Positions 43,583 to 53,722 of a stretch of DNA of 64,000 bases are shown in pieces (the first letter of the stretch is position 1; every line of letters starts with the position of its first letter). The notes under the pieces were generated by a model that made no database searches, had not been told where the DNA came from, and was given only the letters and a program-made list of their open reading frames with translations. A program made the translations under genes and the position numbers. Origin of the DNA: Volutella citrinella (taxonomy: Eukaryota; Ascomycota; Sordariomycetes; Hypocreales; Nectriaceae); assembly GCA_034401135.1 (NCBI GenBank), contig JAWZSP010000005.1, positions 4,030,001-4,094,000 of the forward strand, written 5' to 3'.

Positions 43583-46500
43583 TGTGACGGAGGAAGGGCG
43601 ACGGCCCGAGATTTCGAGTAAAATGAGCGGATTCTGCGAAGCAAAGAGCCAAAATGCTCGCAGGGGAAACAAGAGGAAAGGTGATGGGCAGGCAACTTGG
43701 GATCCCAACGTCTTTTAGGGTTTATAGCGGCCCAGGCACGTCGTCGTAGCGTCCAGAAAAGCTACACAGCTTAAGCGAGGTTGTTCTTTTGGAATATCTA
43801 GGATGCCATCTATTAGCTAGTCGCCAAAGCCACCGGGAGTGGGTGTATGGCCATGGGGTACCTGTGCGTCAGTCAAGGCCTCGTCACCGGGAGGGGGCTC
43901 GTGCCCCTGTGCTAAACGGCTGACATTTTAGCTACATGTACTAGCACTGCTGATCTCTTTGAGCCCTGGCAGTAATTATCGTCTCAAGTCTGCTCCGGAG
44001 CACTCCTCCGCTGATGCAAATCCATAGTCCGGGGCACAAAGGTCGCGTCTTGACTGGGTGTGGAAGAAGGGGAGCCTGACTCGGATCCCTGAAAAGGGCC
44101 AAAGGGCCAAAGCACCAGGGGTAGCACCGATGATTGCGAATGGACATGCAGAATCTTGGCCCTCGTCGATCACGGGGGCGATCGAGCATTGTGATGTAAA
44201 AACAAGTGTTTGGGAGGTCAGCGCATCCGTCTCATTTGATGGCCCAGCGGCACCGGGGGCTCGGCAGCTCCACCCGGCGCTAGCCGTGGCTTGGGACTTG
44301 GGATGCCATCCCATCCTTTTGGGGAAATAGGGTTCGGGCTAGCTGGCTAGCAGATTGCCAAGGAAATGCGCTTGGGCGCAGAAACGAGCGTGTCCCGCTG
44401 GCGTTGCGTGGTGCTGATCATCTTGGAACGGAGTCCTTCCGGACCAACACGAGCTGCGAGTTTCGGAATGGTAACTGATGAAGATCTTGGGGTCAACGGC
44501 CCATCTGAAACAAGGAGTCGGACGCACATGTCTGATGTGGGACTCTGTAGACCTAAATGAAGAGATCGACTAGCATTCTATTCCTATTCCTTGGGAATTT
44601 CATGCAATCTCGGTTCGGGCGATGTGGTCGAATACTTTGACATTGGCGAGCCAAGCATCCTCCCCGCTTGTCCCAGGATCTGGAGAACCAAGTTCTCGGG
44701 TTGTTGTGCGCCTCTTCCCCATTCTCGCTTCCACAGTCCCACTGTTGGGCTCGGATAGTACGTCCCGGAGAGGGGACCGGGCAGTGGATCCAGTGGTCTT
44801 GCTACTAAGTCTTTCTCTCTTGTTCGAAGTTCTAGCATGGATGGTGTAGCCGGCAACGCCAACAACGCCATGGCTGGCAGGCTGAGCGACCGCTGCGACC
44901 ATCACCGCTAGGCGCACCGGCAAGCAGCTCCAAGTCCCCGCCGTTGCCGGTAGAATTTGGCACTGGGTCGATGAGGGCGGTGACCAATACCTCGGAAGCC
45001 GAGCATCAAGCCGGCAGCTATGAGCGCTTGTCTCTCTGAGTTTGAATGCCCATTCTTGGCATTGTATCGTCGACAAAGCAAATGATTCCAAGTTCTCCTT
45101 TGTTGTGGAAATCGACAATGCTTCCCGGTCGAATAAGATCCCTGTTCCCTGGCTGACAGAAGCGGGCTGAGGTGAAGATTCGGTTGGGCCGATGACTTGA
45201 TGCAGCTTGTCGATCACTCTCGTGAAGGACGGCCGCCATGTTTGCCATCCCTATTTCAGGGCGGCCATCTTTTCTTCTGCCCGCCATCCACGAGTCCTTT
45301 GCCATATGGCAAACGGCCTAGAAGCCACTACCGGCGCGTTTGACATGCTTCTGTCGGGCGTGGGCATGAAATGTGACAAAGATGACCAACGTCGACCGTC
45401 CAGGATGGAGCCGTTGCATGCAGGACTAGAACGGGCAAATAGGTTGGATGATCATCGTTGGCCCTGGCTGAGGCTGAGTTGATCCTTGCAATCGCCGGTC
45501 AGGAGCGGAGCAGACTGTCAAAGCGCAGCACATCCTCGAGTCCGCAGGCAGCATGGAGGCGTTTTTCAGTCGCCAGATGCGAGGAAGCGAACAATATTTG
45601 CCGGGAGTATCCGATGCGGCATCGCTTTGTATGGATCAAACAGTGGTAATTATTACTAACACCCATCTGCGCTGGGGAGATGGGGGAGAGAAAGTGGCGT
45701 TAAGGTGATGGCGGCTTCCACAGCCCGCACCTTCTTCTTCAGTGGCACAGGCATCAAAGTAGCCATATTTGGTCAATAACTAACAAGATAATACTAACAA
45801 GATAATTCTCTCAGGGCTACCGAAGTGCCTTGAAGTCTCAATTTTACCGCTTGAACTGATTACACATATTTTGCTCCTCTGAGAGGCCTTTGGACAGTCT
45901 TGGTCAGTCACTGGTGCGGTGAAGCTGGCCCAACTGCAATTTCTTGAGCAAAAGACAAACATATGACCAACGGAGCTGAGTCCGGTTTATGCTTTTGCTT
46001 AAGCTCATCTTGGAAATTTTAATCCCACTACAACGGCTGCACGATTTTGGCAGGAGTTGATGCGGGAGCGGACTTCACCGACATCTATTGAGCAAACAAC
46101 ATGTTCGGTCGCGGCCACAGCTTGAGCACCGTCCATTGGGGCGACACCATGTGCAAACAAAAAAATAAGAAAAGACAATACGTGCAATAAATAACAGTCA
46201 TAAACTGCAAATGAAGGGCTTGGGCTTGCCTTGGGGCGGGAAACTGCAGACCGCTGAAACAATAGGCACGGCAGCTCGCAGATTCACGGGCTTCATCCAC
46301 TGGCCCTCGGCGAGCGGCCAGGAAGCCGTCGCTGACAATCGCGGAAACAATTTCGGCTGAGGGAAGACTTTCACCGCTGTTTGTTGGATCCCTGCCTCGC
46401 CTCATCAGCCGAGGGACAAAGATATGGACAGCTGCAGTTTAGGCAGAAGAGGTTGTATGAGAAACTCGTCAAGTCTACCTCTCTCAAATGAGAGCCGTTT

Positions 46501-46743
46501 GCATGCACTTACCTCCGAGGGTGCCAAGAAGCATGAGAGGTCGAACGGACCGGAACTCTCCCCCATCCTTCGGGGTAATTGCTACCCCAGGGGTGTTGTG
46601 TTTCACGACATTGTGTAACATGGGAATCAACCAGCAATACACAAGACTTCATATGATGCCTCCCATTCAGGAAATTACAACACCAGCGACGGTGGAATGT
46701 GAAGTCATGAATTCAACACCCAGGCCATCTAAACAGACTGAAG
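43583..46743. other. 3.2-kb gene-poor region
   Basis: The longest frame (minus strand, about 44600-45217) has no domain, no splice partner and erratic composition, so I do not call it. Two copies of a short dispersed motif lie at 44108-44128 and 46578-46598. I see no intact mobile element. Confidence 0.45.
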
Positions 46744-48030
46744 ATGCCCCCCCGCTTAACATCGACAGAGCTCACTTGGGGGGTGGAACTCGAGTTCTAC
46801 ACCCCAGTCCCAGCCGACAAACACCTCGTCATGGAGGCTGAGAAAAAGGCTGCGACGAGGCTGCACATCGCAGAGATGGTTGCCCGGCATACGTCGCTGA
46901 GGGTCGCCTGCGATTGCACCCACGAAAGCTGGAGACAGTGTCCTGTTTGCAGATGTGCGTCCCGGAGCCTTTTCGTCAACCAGTGGCGGCTTCTCTCCGG
47001 AGGCCCTGAACAAGCGCCCTCGGAAGCAGCTTTGGAAGGACAATTTTTTCGCGTCACTACGGAGCACCTAGGGGCTGTGGGAGACCTCAATCGGAGCAGG
47101 GGATGGAAGGGGGTCGAGATAGCCTCGCCCGTCTTCGATGTGTGCGAGATGAAAGACAAGATCCCCAGACTCCGAAGCGTGCTCGACGTCTTGCGCAACA
47201 GAGGACTCGATATATCTGCTAACAGCGACTGCGGGCTTCATGTACACGTAGGTCTCAAGAACGCCATGACCCTGCTCGTGGCCAAGAAGGTCGTGACTCT
47301 CATGGTGCTCCTAGAGAAGCCCCTGCTCCTCCCGTTGCTCGCTCCCGGCAGGACTGACCCGAACGAGTTCGCGACGACCATCATGGACGACTCAAAGTTG
47401 GGCCAAGACAGGGTCCCCACGTATGACGCTTCTTGGGGACACGGCGACCAACACGGCAGCGTCTACTCCTTTGACCAGTTCATCCCGCCCATGGCCGTCA
47501 TGAAGCAGGGTTACTGGAGCGAGCCAGAACTGCACAAGATCTACGGCATCCTGCGCAGGGTCTGGTCCTGCCGCTCCCTACAGATCCTCGCGGACCTCCT
47601 GATGCGCCCAAACGCGACGCGAGCCGGCCTGGCCATCTGTCTCCGCAACCACGCCGGAGAGCGGTGCTTCCGCGACGCCAACGGATACAACTTTGAAGGC
47701 AGCGCGACCACCTTCGAGTTCCGCCACTCCCAGATGAGCTTCGACGCAGTCTACATCCGCAACTGGGTAGAGATGGTGCTGCGCATCGTCGAGCTCGCCC
47801 AGCTCAGCGATGAGGCCGATTTTGGACACATCCTCGAGAAGATCGCCCGGGCGTCCACCAAGGCCGCCGAGCCGAGAGATCGTCCGTGGGCGGCGATTGT
47901 GAGGGATGTGCTCAGGAACCCGAGGGTGGGGAGCTTCAGGGAGCAGCGGAGGCGATATGCCGAGCGGGATATTGCGTTTCTTGACGATGAGTTTGTGTTG
48001 CAACCCGGTCCTGTGGATATTCCAAGCTAG
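46744..48030 (+). CDS. Putative amidoligase (glutamine synthetase-like COOH-NH2 ligase family)
   Basis: Single exon, 428 residues. Four motifs of the family are present in order: WGVELEF (12-18), VEIASPV (124-130), NSDCGLHVHVG (160-170) and TFEFRHSQMSFD (323-334). In relatives the acidic and histidine residues of these motifs bind Mg-ATP and form the active site. The family joins a carboxylate to an amine through an acyl phosphate. Substrates of the fungal members are unknown. A cysteine-rich insert, CDCTHESWRQCPVCRC (56-71), sits between motifs 1 and 2 and could bind a metal. No signal peptide is seen, so it is likely cytosolic. It stands alone, with about 3 kb of empty sequence upstream. 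Confidence 0.85.
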   Translation: MPPRLTSTELTWGVELEFYTPVPADKHLVMEAEKKAATRLHIAEMVARHTSLRVACDCTHESWRQCPVCRCASRSLFVNQWRLLSGGPEQAPSEAALEGQFFRVTTEHLGAVGDLNRSRGWKGVEIASPVFDVCEMKDKIPRLRSVLDVLRNRGLDISANSDCGLHVHVGLKNAMTLLVAKKVVTLMVLLEKPLLLPLLAPGRTDPNEFATTIMDDSKLGQDRVPTYDASWGHGDQHGSVYSFDQFIPPMAVMKQGYWSEPELHKIYGILRRVWSCRSLQILADLLMRPNATRAGLAICLRNHAGERCFRDANGYNFEGSATTFEFRHSQMSFDAVYIRNWVEMVLRIVELAQLSDEADFGHILEKIARASTKAAEPRDRPWAAIVRDVLRNPRVGSFREQRRRYAERDIAFLDDEFVLQPGPVDIPS

Positions 48031-48842
48031 ATGTTCACCATCAGAGCGACCGACAACTACTTCGCTGGAGAGGCTCGTTCCAGTTTGAGCCAGAGTGCCC
48101 TACGATGCCTGTTGACCCAGAACCACATCATTTCTGGGGTCGAGGCCTGCTGGGTCGAGAGTACGAGTCACATGCGGTTTTGCAAGGGATTAATGTTGGG
48201 TTTACGACAGTTGCAGACTTGGATACTAGGTGAACACGCGCGTTTAGTCTTTTTCGGGTTGGTTTGAGTTAATTGCAGTTCGTGTTAGGCGTTGTGGCCA
48301 AGGTAGGGTTCGGGCGTCATCAAATGTATCGATGTCAGTGGACGTCTGGATGGGGACCGGGATGTAAATTACTTCAGAAAACAAAAGGACTAATACGCAA
48401 ACCCAAACTCCTCAATAATCGTCCATGCCATGCCTGCAATGCATGACCCCGGACGACGATCAAGCACCAAATGCAGTTTAGCCCACCCCGAATCCCGGGC
48501 ACCACGAACCTCGGGCTGCCCGTTTCCTGCTACCACACATCTCCAACACAATAGAGATAATAAATGGCAAAATGCCCTGCGACAAGCTTAGTCTAATCCC
48601 CCGAGAACCGTTCTGCATAGTCATCCAGCAAATCATACAACAGGCCAAGTTTTCTTCTTTCTTTCTCTTGTTTCGACCTCTTGGCATGGCCCCGGTGCTT
48701 CGGCATCCTCCGGCCGTGGGTGGGGATTCTGGCCGCTCCGGAGCATGTGAGAGCAACCGGGGGCCGCCCGGCCGAAAGCCGAAGGGGCCTTAACCAACAG
48801 CAGCAGTAGCAGCAGCAGCGGAAATGACTTGTACACCCTCTT
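48031..48842. other. Convergent 3' spacer
   Basis: This is 0.8 kb between the stops of the amidoligase and the small Cys-rich gene. It ends in a short AGC-rich tract near 48797-48822. I see no gene in it. Confidence 0.45.
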
Positions 48843-49334
48843 TTATGTCGTCGCTGCAGGTGCCATACCCCTGTCTGCTGTACCAGCGCCGATCCCTACT
48901 GCGTCCCCTGCTCTCGCCCCAGTTCCCCGCGCCGTCGCCGATGATGCAACAGCAGCAGCAGCCGATGCGGTGACTGACGCTGAAGCTGGCGCAGCGACGG
49001 ACTCTGGCTGCGGCCACGGGGCCTGCCATCGGGTGCTGGGCGGCGCGCACGTCTCGGCGCACTTGACGCAGGCCAGCTCCATCTTCTTGTATGTGCCGTG
49101 GATGATGCGCTTCTCGTCAAAGGCGTAGCGCGGGCACGCCATGGTCGGCAGCGCGTGGCGGCCGTACAGCCGGCGCCGGTGGTCGCAGGCGGCGCCCAGC
49201 TCGTCGACGGGGCTGAACTCGTTGAGGAAGTGGAACACCTCGCCGGCCATGGCGGCGCGTCCCCTCGCCATCTGCGGACAGTCCTGGCCCTTGGCGCAGG
49301 GGCAGACGACCTGCTGGAATGAGTATGTGCACAT
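48843..49334 (-). CDS. Small cysteine-rich protein of unknown function
   Basis: 163 residues from the first ATG at 49334. The N-terminal 100 residues contain about nine cysteines in short-spaced groups (CPCAKGQDC, then CVKCAETC), with HFLNEFSPVDELGAACDHRRR between them. The layout suggests zinc binding more than a secreted effector, because there is no signal peptide. The C-terminal 60 residues are almost all Ala, Gly, Thr and Ser and probably disordered. Upstream lies a long CT-rich tract on the plus strand (about 49340-49450), typical of fungal promoters. I recognise no named family. The coding call rests on the ordered N-terminal half and the good frame. Confidence 0.6.
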   Translation of the reverse strand: MCTYSFQQVVCPCAKGQDCPQMARGRAAMAGEVFHFLNEFSPVDELGAACDHRRRLYGRHALPTMACPRYAFDEKRIIHGTYKKMELACVKCAETCAPPSTRWQAPWPQPESVAAPASASVTASAAAAVASSATARGTGARAGDAVGIGAGTADRGMAPAATT

Positions 49335-50969
49335 GGCATGGGTGTGTGGTCTCTCTCTCCGTCTCTCCTTCACGGTCTCTTGCTCCGCCTCTTTCTCTCT
49401 CTGTCTCTGTCGCTTTGTTTCTCTGTCTGGCTGTCGTTTCTTTGACTCGTCGGTGGAGTGGTTTCTTGTTTGATGGCTCGTCTACCGGAAGACGAAAACG
49501 ACAGGGCGGCTGAAGGGGAACCCAAGACAAGGTTCCAAAGAGAAGACGTGCCGCCGTGTCTTTGTTACCCAGAGTCAGCGGGTATATGCATGGCGCAATC
49601 AATGAGCAGGGCAAGGGTCGAGAAATACAAGCCGGTATGCACACGAGGCATGCAGGAAATGCTGATTTATGGCCTGCTTTGGTGAGTGCGGAACCGACGG
49701 CCGCTCTATCACGCTTGGTTCGACTGTCGTGGCCCCCCGTTGAATGCTATGTGCGCCTACCACGTTGGGCAGAGATACTCGCACACGTTGCCCGGCCCAG
49801 GTCGGACGCGGTGCGAGTGCTGGGCATTTTAAAAGACACTCATGGAGCGAGTTGTGCGGCCTGTTACACGATGCCTTGGCCACCTTCGACAGGCTGCCTA
49901 CCGGGGAAACACTCGGGAAGCGGGCGGTCATCTCTGGCTGCCTTTGTCTGCCTGGAGCGTGCAGCCCCTCGTCTGGCACGGGCTTGTTTGCCTACTCTTG
50001 TGTCCGTTTAGAAACGACGGCGTGGGCGTACAAATGCAGCCAGCCGAAGGGGAGGATGGTGAGCGGGACGAGCTCGCATAGACGGTAAGAGACCCAACAA
50101 AGACGGGAAAAGAGCCAACGAGGACGAACACAAAGTCCACAGAGGGGCGTTTGATGATTGAACAGGCCATCGAGTGTGGTAGCATACAATCGTGCTGGTT
50201 GGCAAGAGCCTTGAGTATGGCAAGTGGCTCGCAACACCACGGATACTGCTGCCGAGTGGCTGTGGTCGCATGCCGCGATGCCTCACTTACACCAGCACCA
50301 GCACCAGCACACATACCTTGGAAGAAGCCCCTGTCCCTGCGTCGTTTCCGGCGTTCGCCTGTCCTGTCCAGCCCCGCCACACTCGTTTAGCAGAAACGAA
50401 ACTCGGCGTAACTCGCCTGCACGTGTCTCGATGTTCAGACTGGCTGGCTATCACGAGCGAGGCCAAGCCGCGGCACTGCTACCCCGGATCTTGATCCCCC
50501 CTGCCACTCCCCTGGCCCTATGCTACCCCACCACCGGCACTACTTCCCCAGGCAAAGAATCTTGCAAGGATTGCTCCACACCATCAAGCCCTCTCTGGCT
50601 ATCTATTCCTGCTGCAGAGATCAAAGGCGAACGGCTGGCCTGATTGCGCAGGGCGATCGGCATGGAGTTGCCCCTTGGAGGCGCGAGATGACATTGCGGG
50701 GACTACGATGAACCTCAGCTGAGCGTAATGCGTGGTTGCGGCAGAAGAAGCGAGGTTGGCAGTTGCCACATGGGATCGACAGAGCCCGCTCATTCACATC
50801 TTAAGGCCATGACTCCCGCATGCGACGGAGGGCTGGTTGCTGCCATGTTCTGTCCAGCGATCTGAAGTTGCAGCGATCCCATCTCACTGCGACTGAACCC
50901 GCAGCGCCGAGTCAAGTTTCTTTCAACCTAGTCTCAACAGCACCCATCAGCCAGCACGACTACTCCAAG
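49335..50969. other. Divergent promoter region
   Basis: This is 1.6 kb between two divergent genes. A TC-rich tract is present at about 49340-49450. Frames crossing the region lack domains. Confidence 0.45.
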
Positions 50970-51494
50970 ATGCTTCTGTCCAGAGTCTTTGCCCTCGCCA
51001 GCCTGGCCGCCACGGCCGTGGCATCAGCCGACGCCATCATCAAGGCCATCGAAAAGATCACTAGCACCAGCGTTGCACTCAACGGCACCTTGGCCAACTG
51101 GGACGGTAGCCTGATTAAGGCCATCCCCATCACCAAACAGTCGACGCAGCTGCTCCTGGAGATCAACCAAGGCACCGCCGTCGCCCGGGGATCGGAGGAG
51201 CTCACTACCCTCGAAGCCCTCGGCGTCGCGGGCGCGACCCAGGAGCTCGTCACCATCACGCAGGAAGTACTCAAGGCCATTGTGGCCGCCAAGCCGCAGT
51301 TTGAGCGCATTCTACTCGCCCCGGCCATCTTGCTGACGCTCGAGCTGCAGAGGGCCTCGAGCGAGGAATTCTCAAAGACGCTTATCAGCAAGCTCCCAGA
51401 AGAGCTGCGAGGAGTGGCGGAACAGTTGGTGCAGCCGATAGCAGAGGCGTTTGAGGCTGCCATCAAGGCATACAATTTCTTCAAGAATAAGTAA
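50970..51494 (+). CDS. HsbA-like secreted hydrophobic surface-binding protein
   Basis: Single exon, 174 residues. The signal peptide is about residues 1-19 (MLLSRVFALASLAATAVAS). The mature part is entirely helical, with Ala/Leu/Glu heptad character (ADAIIKAIEKITSTSVALN, TTLEALGVAGATQELVTITQEV, VAEQLVQPIAEAFEAAIKAYN) and no cysteine. This matches the HsbA/cell wall galactomannoprotein Mp1 family. Those proteins coat hydrophobic surfaces and help recruit secreted hydrolases, for example on cuticle or plastics. The first ATG of the longer open frame was not used, because the signal peptide begins at the ATG at 50970. Confidence 0.85.
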   Translation: MLLSRVFALASLAATAVASADAIIKAIEKITSTSVALNGTLANWDGSLIKAIPITKQSTQLLLEINQGTAVARGSEELTTLEALGVAGATQELVTITQEVLKAIVAAKPQFERILLAPAILLTLELQRASSEEFSKTLISKLPEELRGVAEQLVQPIAEAFEAAIKAYNFFKNK

Positions 51495-52279
51495 TTGAGG
51501 GAAATCAATTATGGCGCTTCTAGGAGGGATATGAGAACCTAAACCTGATCAAGATATCTCAACGATGGATTGACCCACGTTTCGGGCCAAGTTGGAAACA
51601 GGTTGGACACCTAGGAATAGCACATTCAGTGTCCAGCCTACGAGCTGATTTCTAAAGGCGGTGTAGACGATACATGAGGCTTTTATATAATTCTCCGATG
51701 TATATATTGAGATACTACTTGTCCTAGCCATTATGTGCACTTGTTGAGCGAGTTGTTGACTTGGTCTGTTCAAAAGACTAGATTATGAAAACTGACGATT
51801 AAAACTACCACTCGTATACATGGGTATATACCACGATCAGCTAATCAAGAGCCTTGGAAATATGAGATGCGAATAGCTAGTCAAAAATAATAATTCCTAC
51901 CTATTGGAAGACGACATCAACATTGTCTTGTTGTAAGTGCTCAATGGCTACCCTATTCCCTGCGCCACAAGCAAACCGAATCAAGCCACGACGAGACAGC
52001 ACCAGCCACAGCCATGACGCAAAACACCACCCCACCATCAAGGGCGCGCCCCGCGGCGACATCGGTGGGGCACAGCAGTTGCTATATTACCGCCACTCGG
52101 AATCTGCCAGTGACCATTACCTTTGAGCAGGAACGTTTCTGGCCTCAAGTTTTGTAAGCCCGCATCTTGGTTCGATCCTCGGCTCGCCGGAATCTCTCCT
52201 CTCCCGTCAGACAGCCTCTGATTCTCCTCCCGCAACACCAATTGACGAAGCGACGGCAACATCCCCAAGAGCAGTAGAG
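51495..52279. other. Aminotransferase promoter and HsbA 3' flank
   Basis: This is 0.8 kb and AT-rich in its first two thirds. I saw no gene and no clear known operator. Confidence 0.4.
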
Positions 52280-53548
52280 ATGGCCGTCTTCCCTCCACCA
52301 CCGGTCAACACCATTGACTGGTCCAACGTTGGATTCAAGGTCCGCGAAGGTACGCCCCCCGCAGGGTCCAGCTTCTCTGTAGCTTCCAAGCTCCACCATA
52401 TTGTCGTATCGCTGACTCCCGGCCCTTCCGCAGTCAATGGCCACATCGAGTCCACGTACACAAAGGCCACGGGCAAGTGGTCGCCGCTGCGCTTCGTCGC
52501 GGACCCCTTCATGCACATCCACGGCATGGCCCCGGCCCTCAACTACGGCCAGCAGGTGTACGAGGGCCTCAAGGCGTTCCGCACACCGGGCGACGCCGCC
52601 ATCACGATCTTCCGCCCCGACCGCAACGCCCTGAGGATGCAGCACTCGGCCGACGTCGTCTCCATGCCGCGGGTCCCCGTCGACATGTTCCTCGACGCCT
52701 GCCGCGCCGCCGTCGCCCTCAACGCCGAGTTCGTCCCACCCCACGACACGGGCGCCGCCATGTACATCCGCCCCCAGATCTACGGCTCCAGCGCGCAGCT
52801 CGGCCTCTCCCCCCCGGACGAGTACACCTTTGCCGTCTTCGTCATCCCCACAGGCGTTTACCACGGCAGCCACCCCGTCAAGGCGCTGATCCTCGACGAG
52901 TTCGACCGCGCTGCCCCCAACGGCGTCGGCAACGCAAAGGTCGGCGGCAACTACGCGCCCGTCCTGCGCTGGAGCGACAAGGCCCGCGAGGAGGGCTACG
53001 GCATCACCCTGCACCTCGACAGCGCCAGGCACGAGGAGATTGACGAGTTCAGCACGAGCGGCTTCATCGGCGCCGTTGTTGATGGCGACGACGTGACCCT
53101 CACCGTCCCTGACTCCAACTGTGTCATCGACAGCGTCACCGTCCAGAGTATCCAGGAGATTGGCCGCAGCTTCGGCTGGAAGACGGAGAAGCGCGTCATC
53201 AAGTACTCTGAGCTGGGCAGCTTCACCGAGGTCATGGCTGCTGGCACTGCTGCCGCCCTGGTCCCCATCCGGTCCATCACCCGTCGCAAGACGGGCGGCC
53301 TCCCCGCCGGACCCCGTATCAGCGTCGACACAGGCTCGGAGACGGCCACCTACATTCCCGCCGAGCGGGACGAGGCTGGGCCCATCTGCCTCAAGCTGCT
53401 TGCGCAGCTCAAGGGTATCCAGCTGGGCAAGGTCAAGGACGAATTCAATTGGAACGCCATCGTGTCTGCCTCCGACAAGAAAAAGGCCGAGGGCCCGCAC
53501 ACGGAGGAAGGCGAGAACGGTGACCTGACAGTGGATCAGGTTGATTGA
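52280..53548 (+). CDS. Branched-chain amino acid aminotransferase (class IV, PLP-dependent)
   Basis: Exons are 52280..52349 and 52434..53548, giving 394 residues. The 84-nt intron (GTACGC, GCTGACTC, CCGCAG) has no in-frame stop. Its removal gives KVREVNGHIESTY, the conserved N-terminal run. Other blocks are HGMAPALNYGQQVYEGLKAFR, FRPDRNALRMQHSA, YIRPQIYG and NAKVGGNYAP, in which K192 would bind PLP, followed by EIDEFSTSGFIGA. The enzyme exchanges amino groups between Leu/Ile/Val and 2-oxoglutarate. The wording of the central blocks recalls the fungal ToxF-like subgroup, which includes secondary-metabolism paralogues. No mitochondrial signal is visible, so it is probably cytosolic. It is tail-to-tail with the quinate repressor (174 bp), but I see no biochemical link. 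Confidence 0.9.
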   Translation: MAVFPPPPVNTIDWSNVGFKVREGTPPAGSSFSVASKLHHIVVSLTPGPSAVNGHIESTYTKATGKWSPLRFVADPFMHIHGMAPALNYGQQVYEGLKAFRTPGDAAITIFRPDRNALRMQHSADVVSMPRVPVDMFLDACRAAVALNAEFVPPHDTGAAMYIRPQIYGSSAQLGLSPPDEYTFAVFVIPTGVYHGSHPVKALILDEFDRAAPNGVGNAKVGGNYAPVLRWSDKAREEGYGITLHLDSARHEEIDEFSTSGFIGAVVDGDDVTLTVPDSNCVIDSVTVQSIQEIGRSFGWKTEKRVIKYSELGSFTEVMAAGTAAALVPIRSITRRKTGGLPAGPRISVDTGSETATYIPAERDEAGPICLKLLAQLKGIQLGKVKDEFNWNAIVSASDKKKAEGPHTEEGENGDLTVDQVD

Positions 53549-53722
53549 AAAGGGAATGCGAAAAGATGGCCCGTCCCAAAGGTCTCTCAGGGCCATACTG
53601 AGTGTGATTTATCACGGATAGGATAGCATGCTTGCGGGCTTCATGATTACCCAGTGAATTGGACGTTTGCTGGTTTGGATGTGTGGAAAAATGTAGATGT
53701 ATTTTAAGCTTGACAACGCTTT

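Noticed and set aside
44600..45217. 205-codon open frame on the minus strand in the 3.2-kb empty region
   Set aside because: No domain, signal peptide or splice partner, and its composition looks random. It overlaps other chance frames.
52145..53596. 483-codon minus-strand frame opposite the aminotransferase
   Set aside because: It is the antisense shadow of a high-GC coding exon. The plus strand carries the full aminotransferase motifs.
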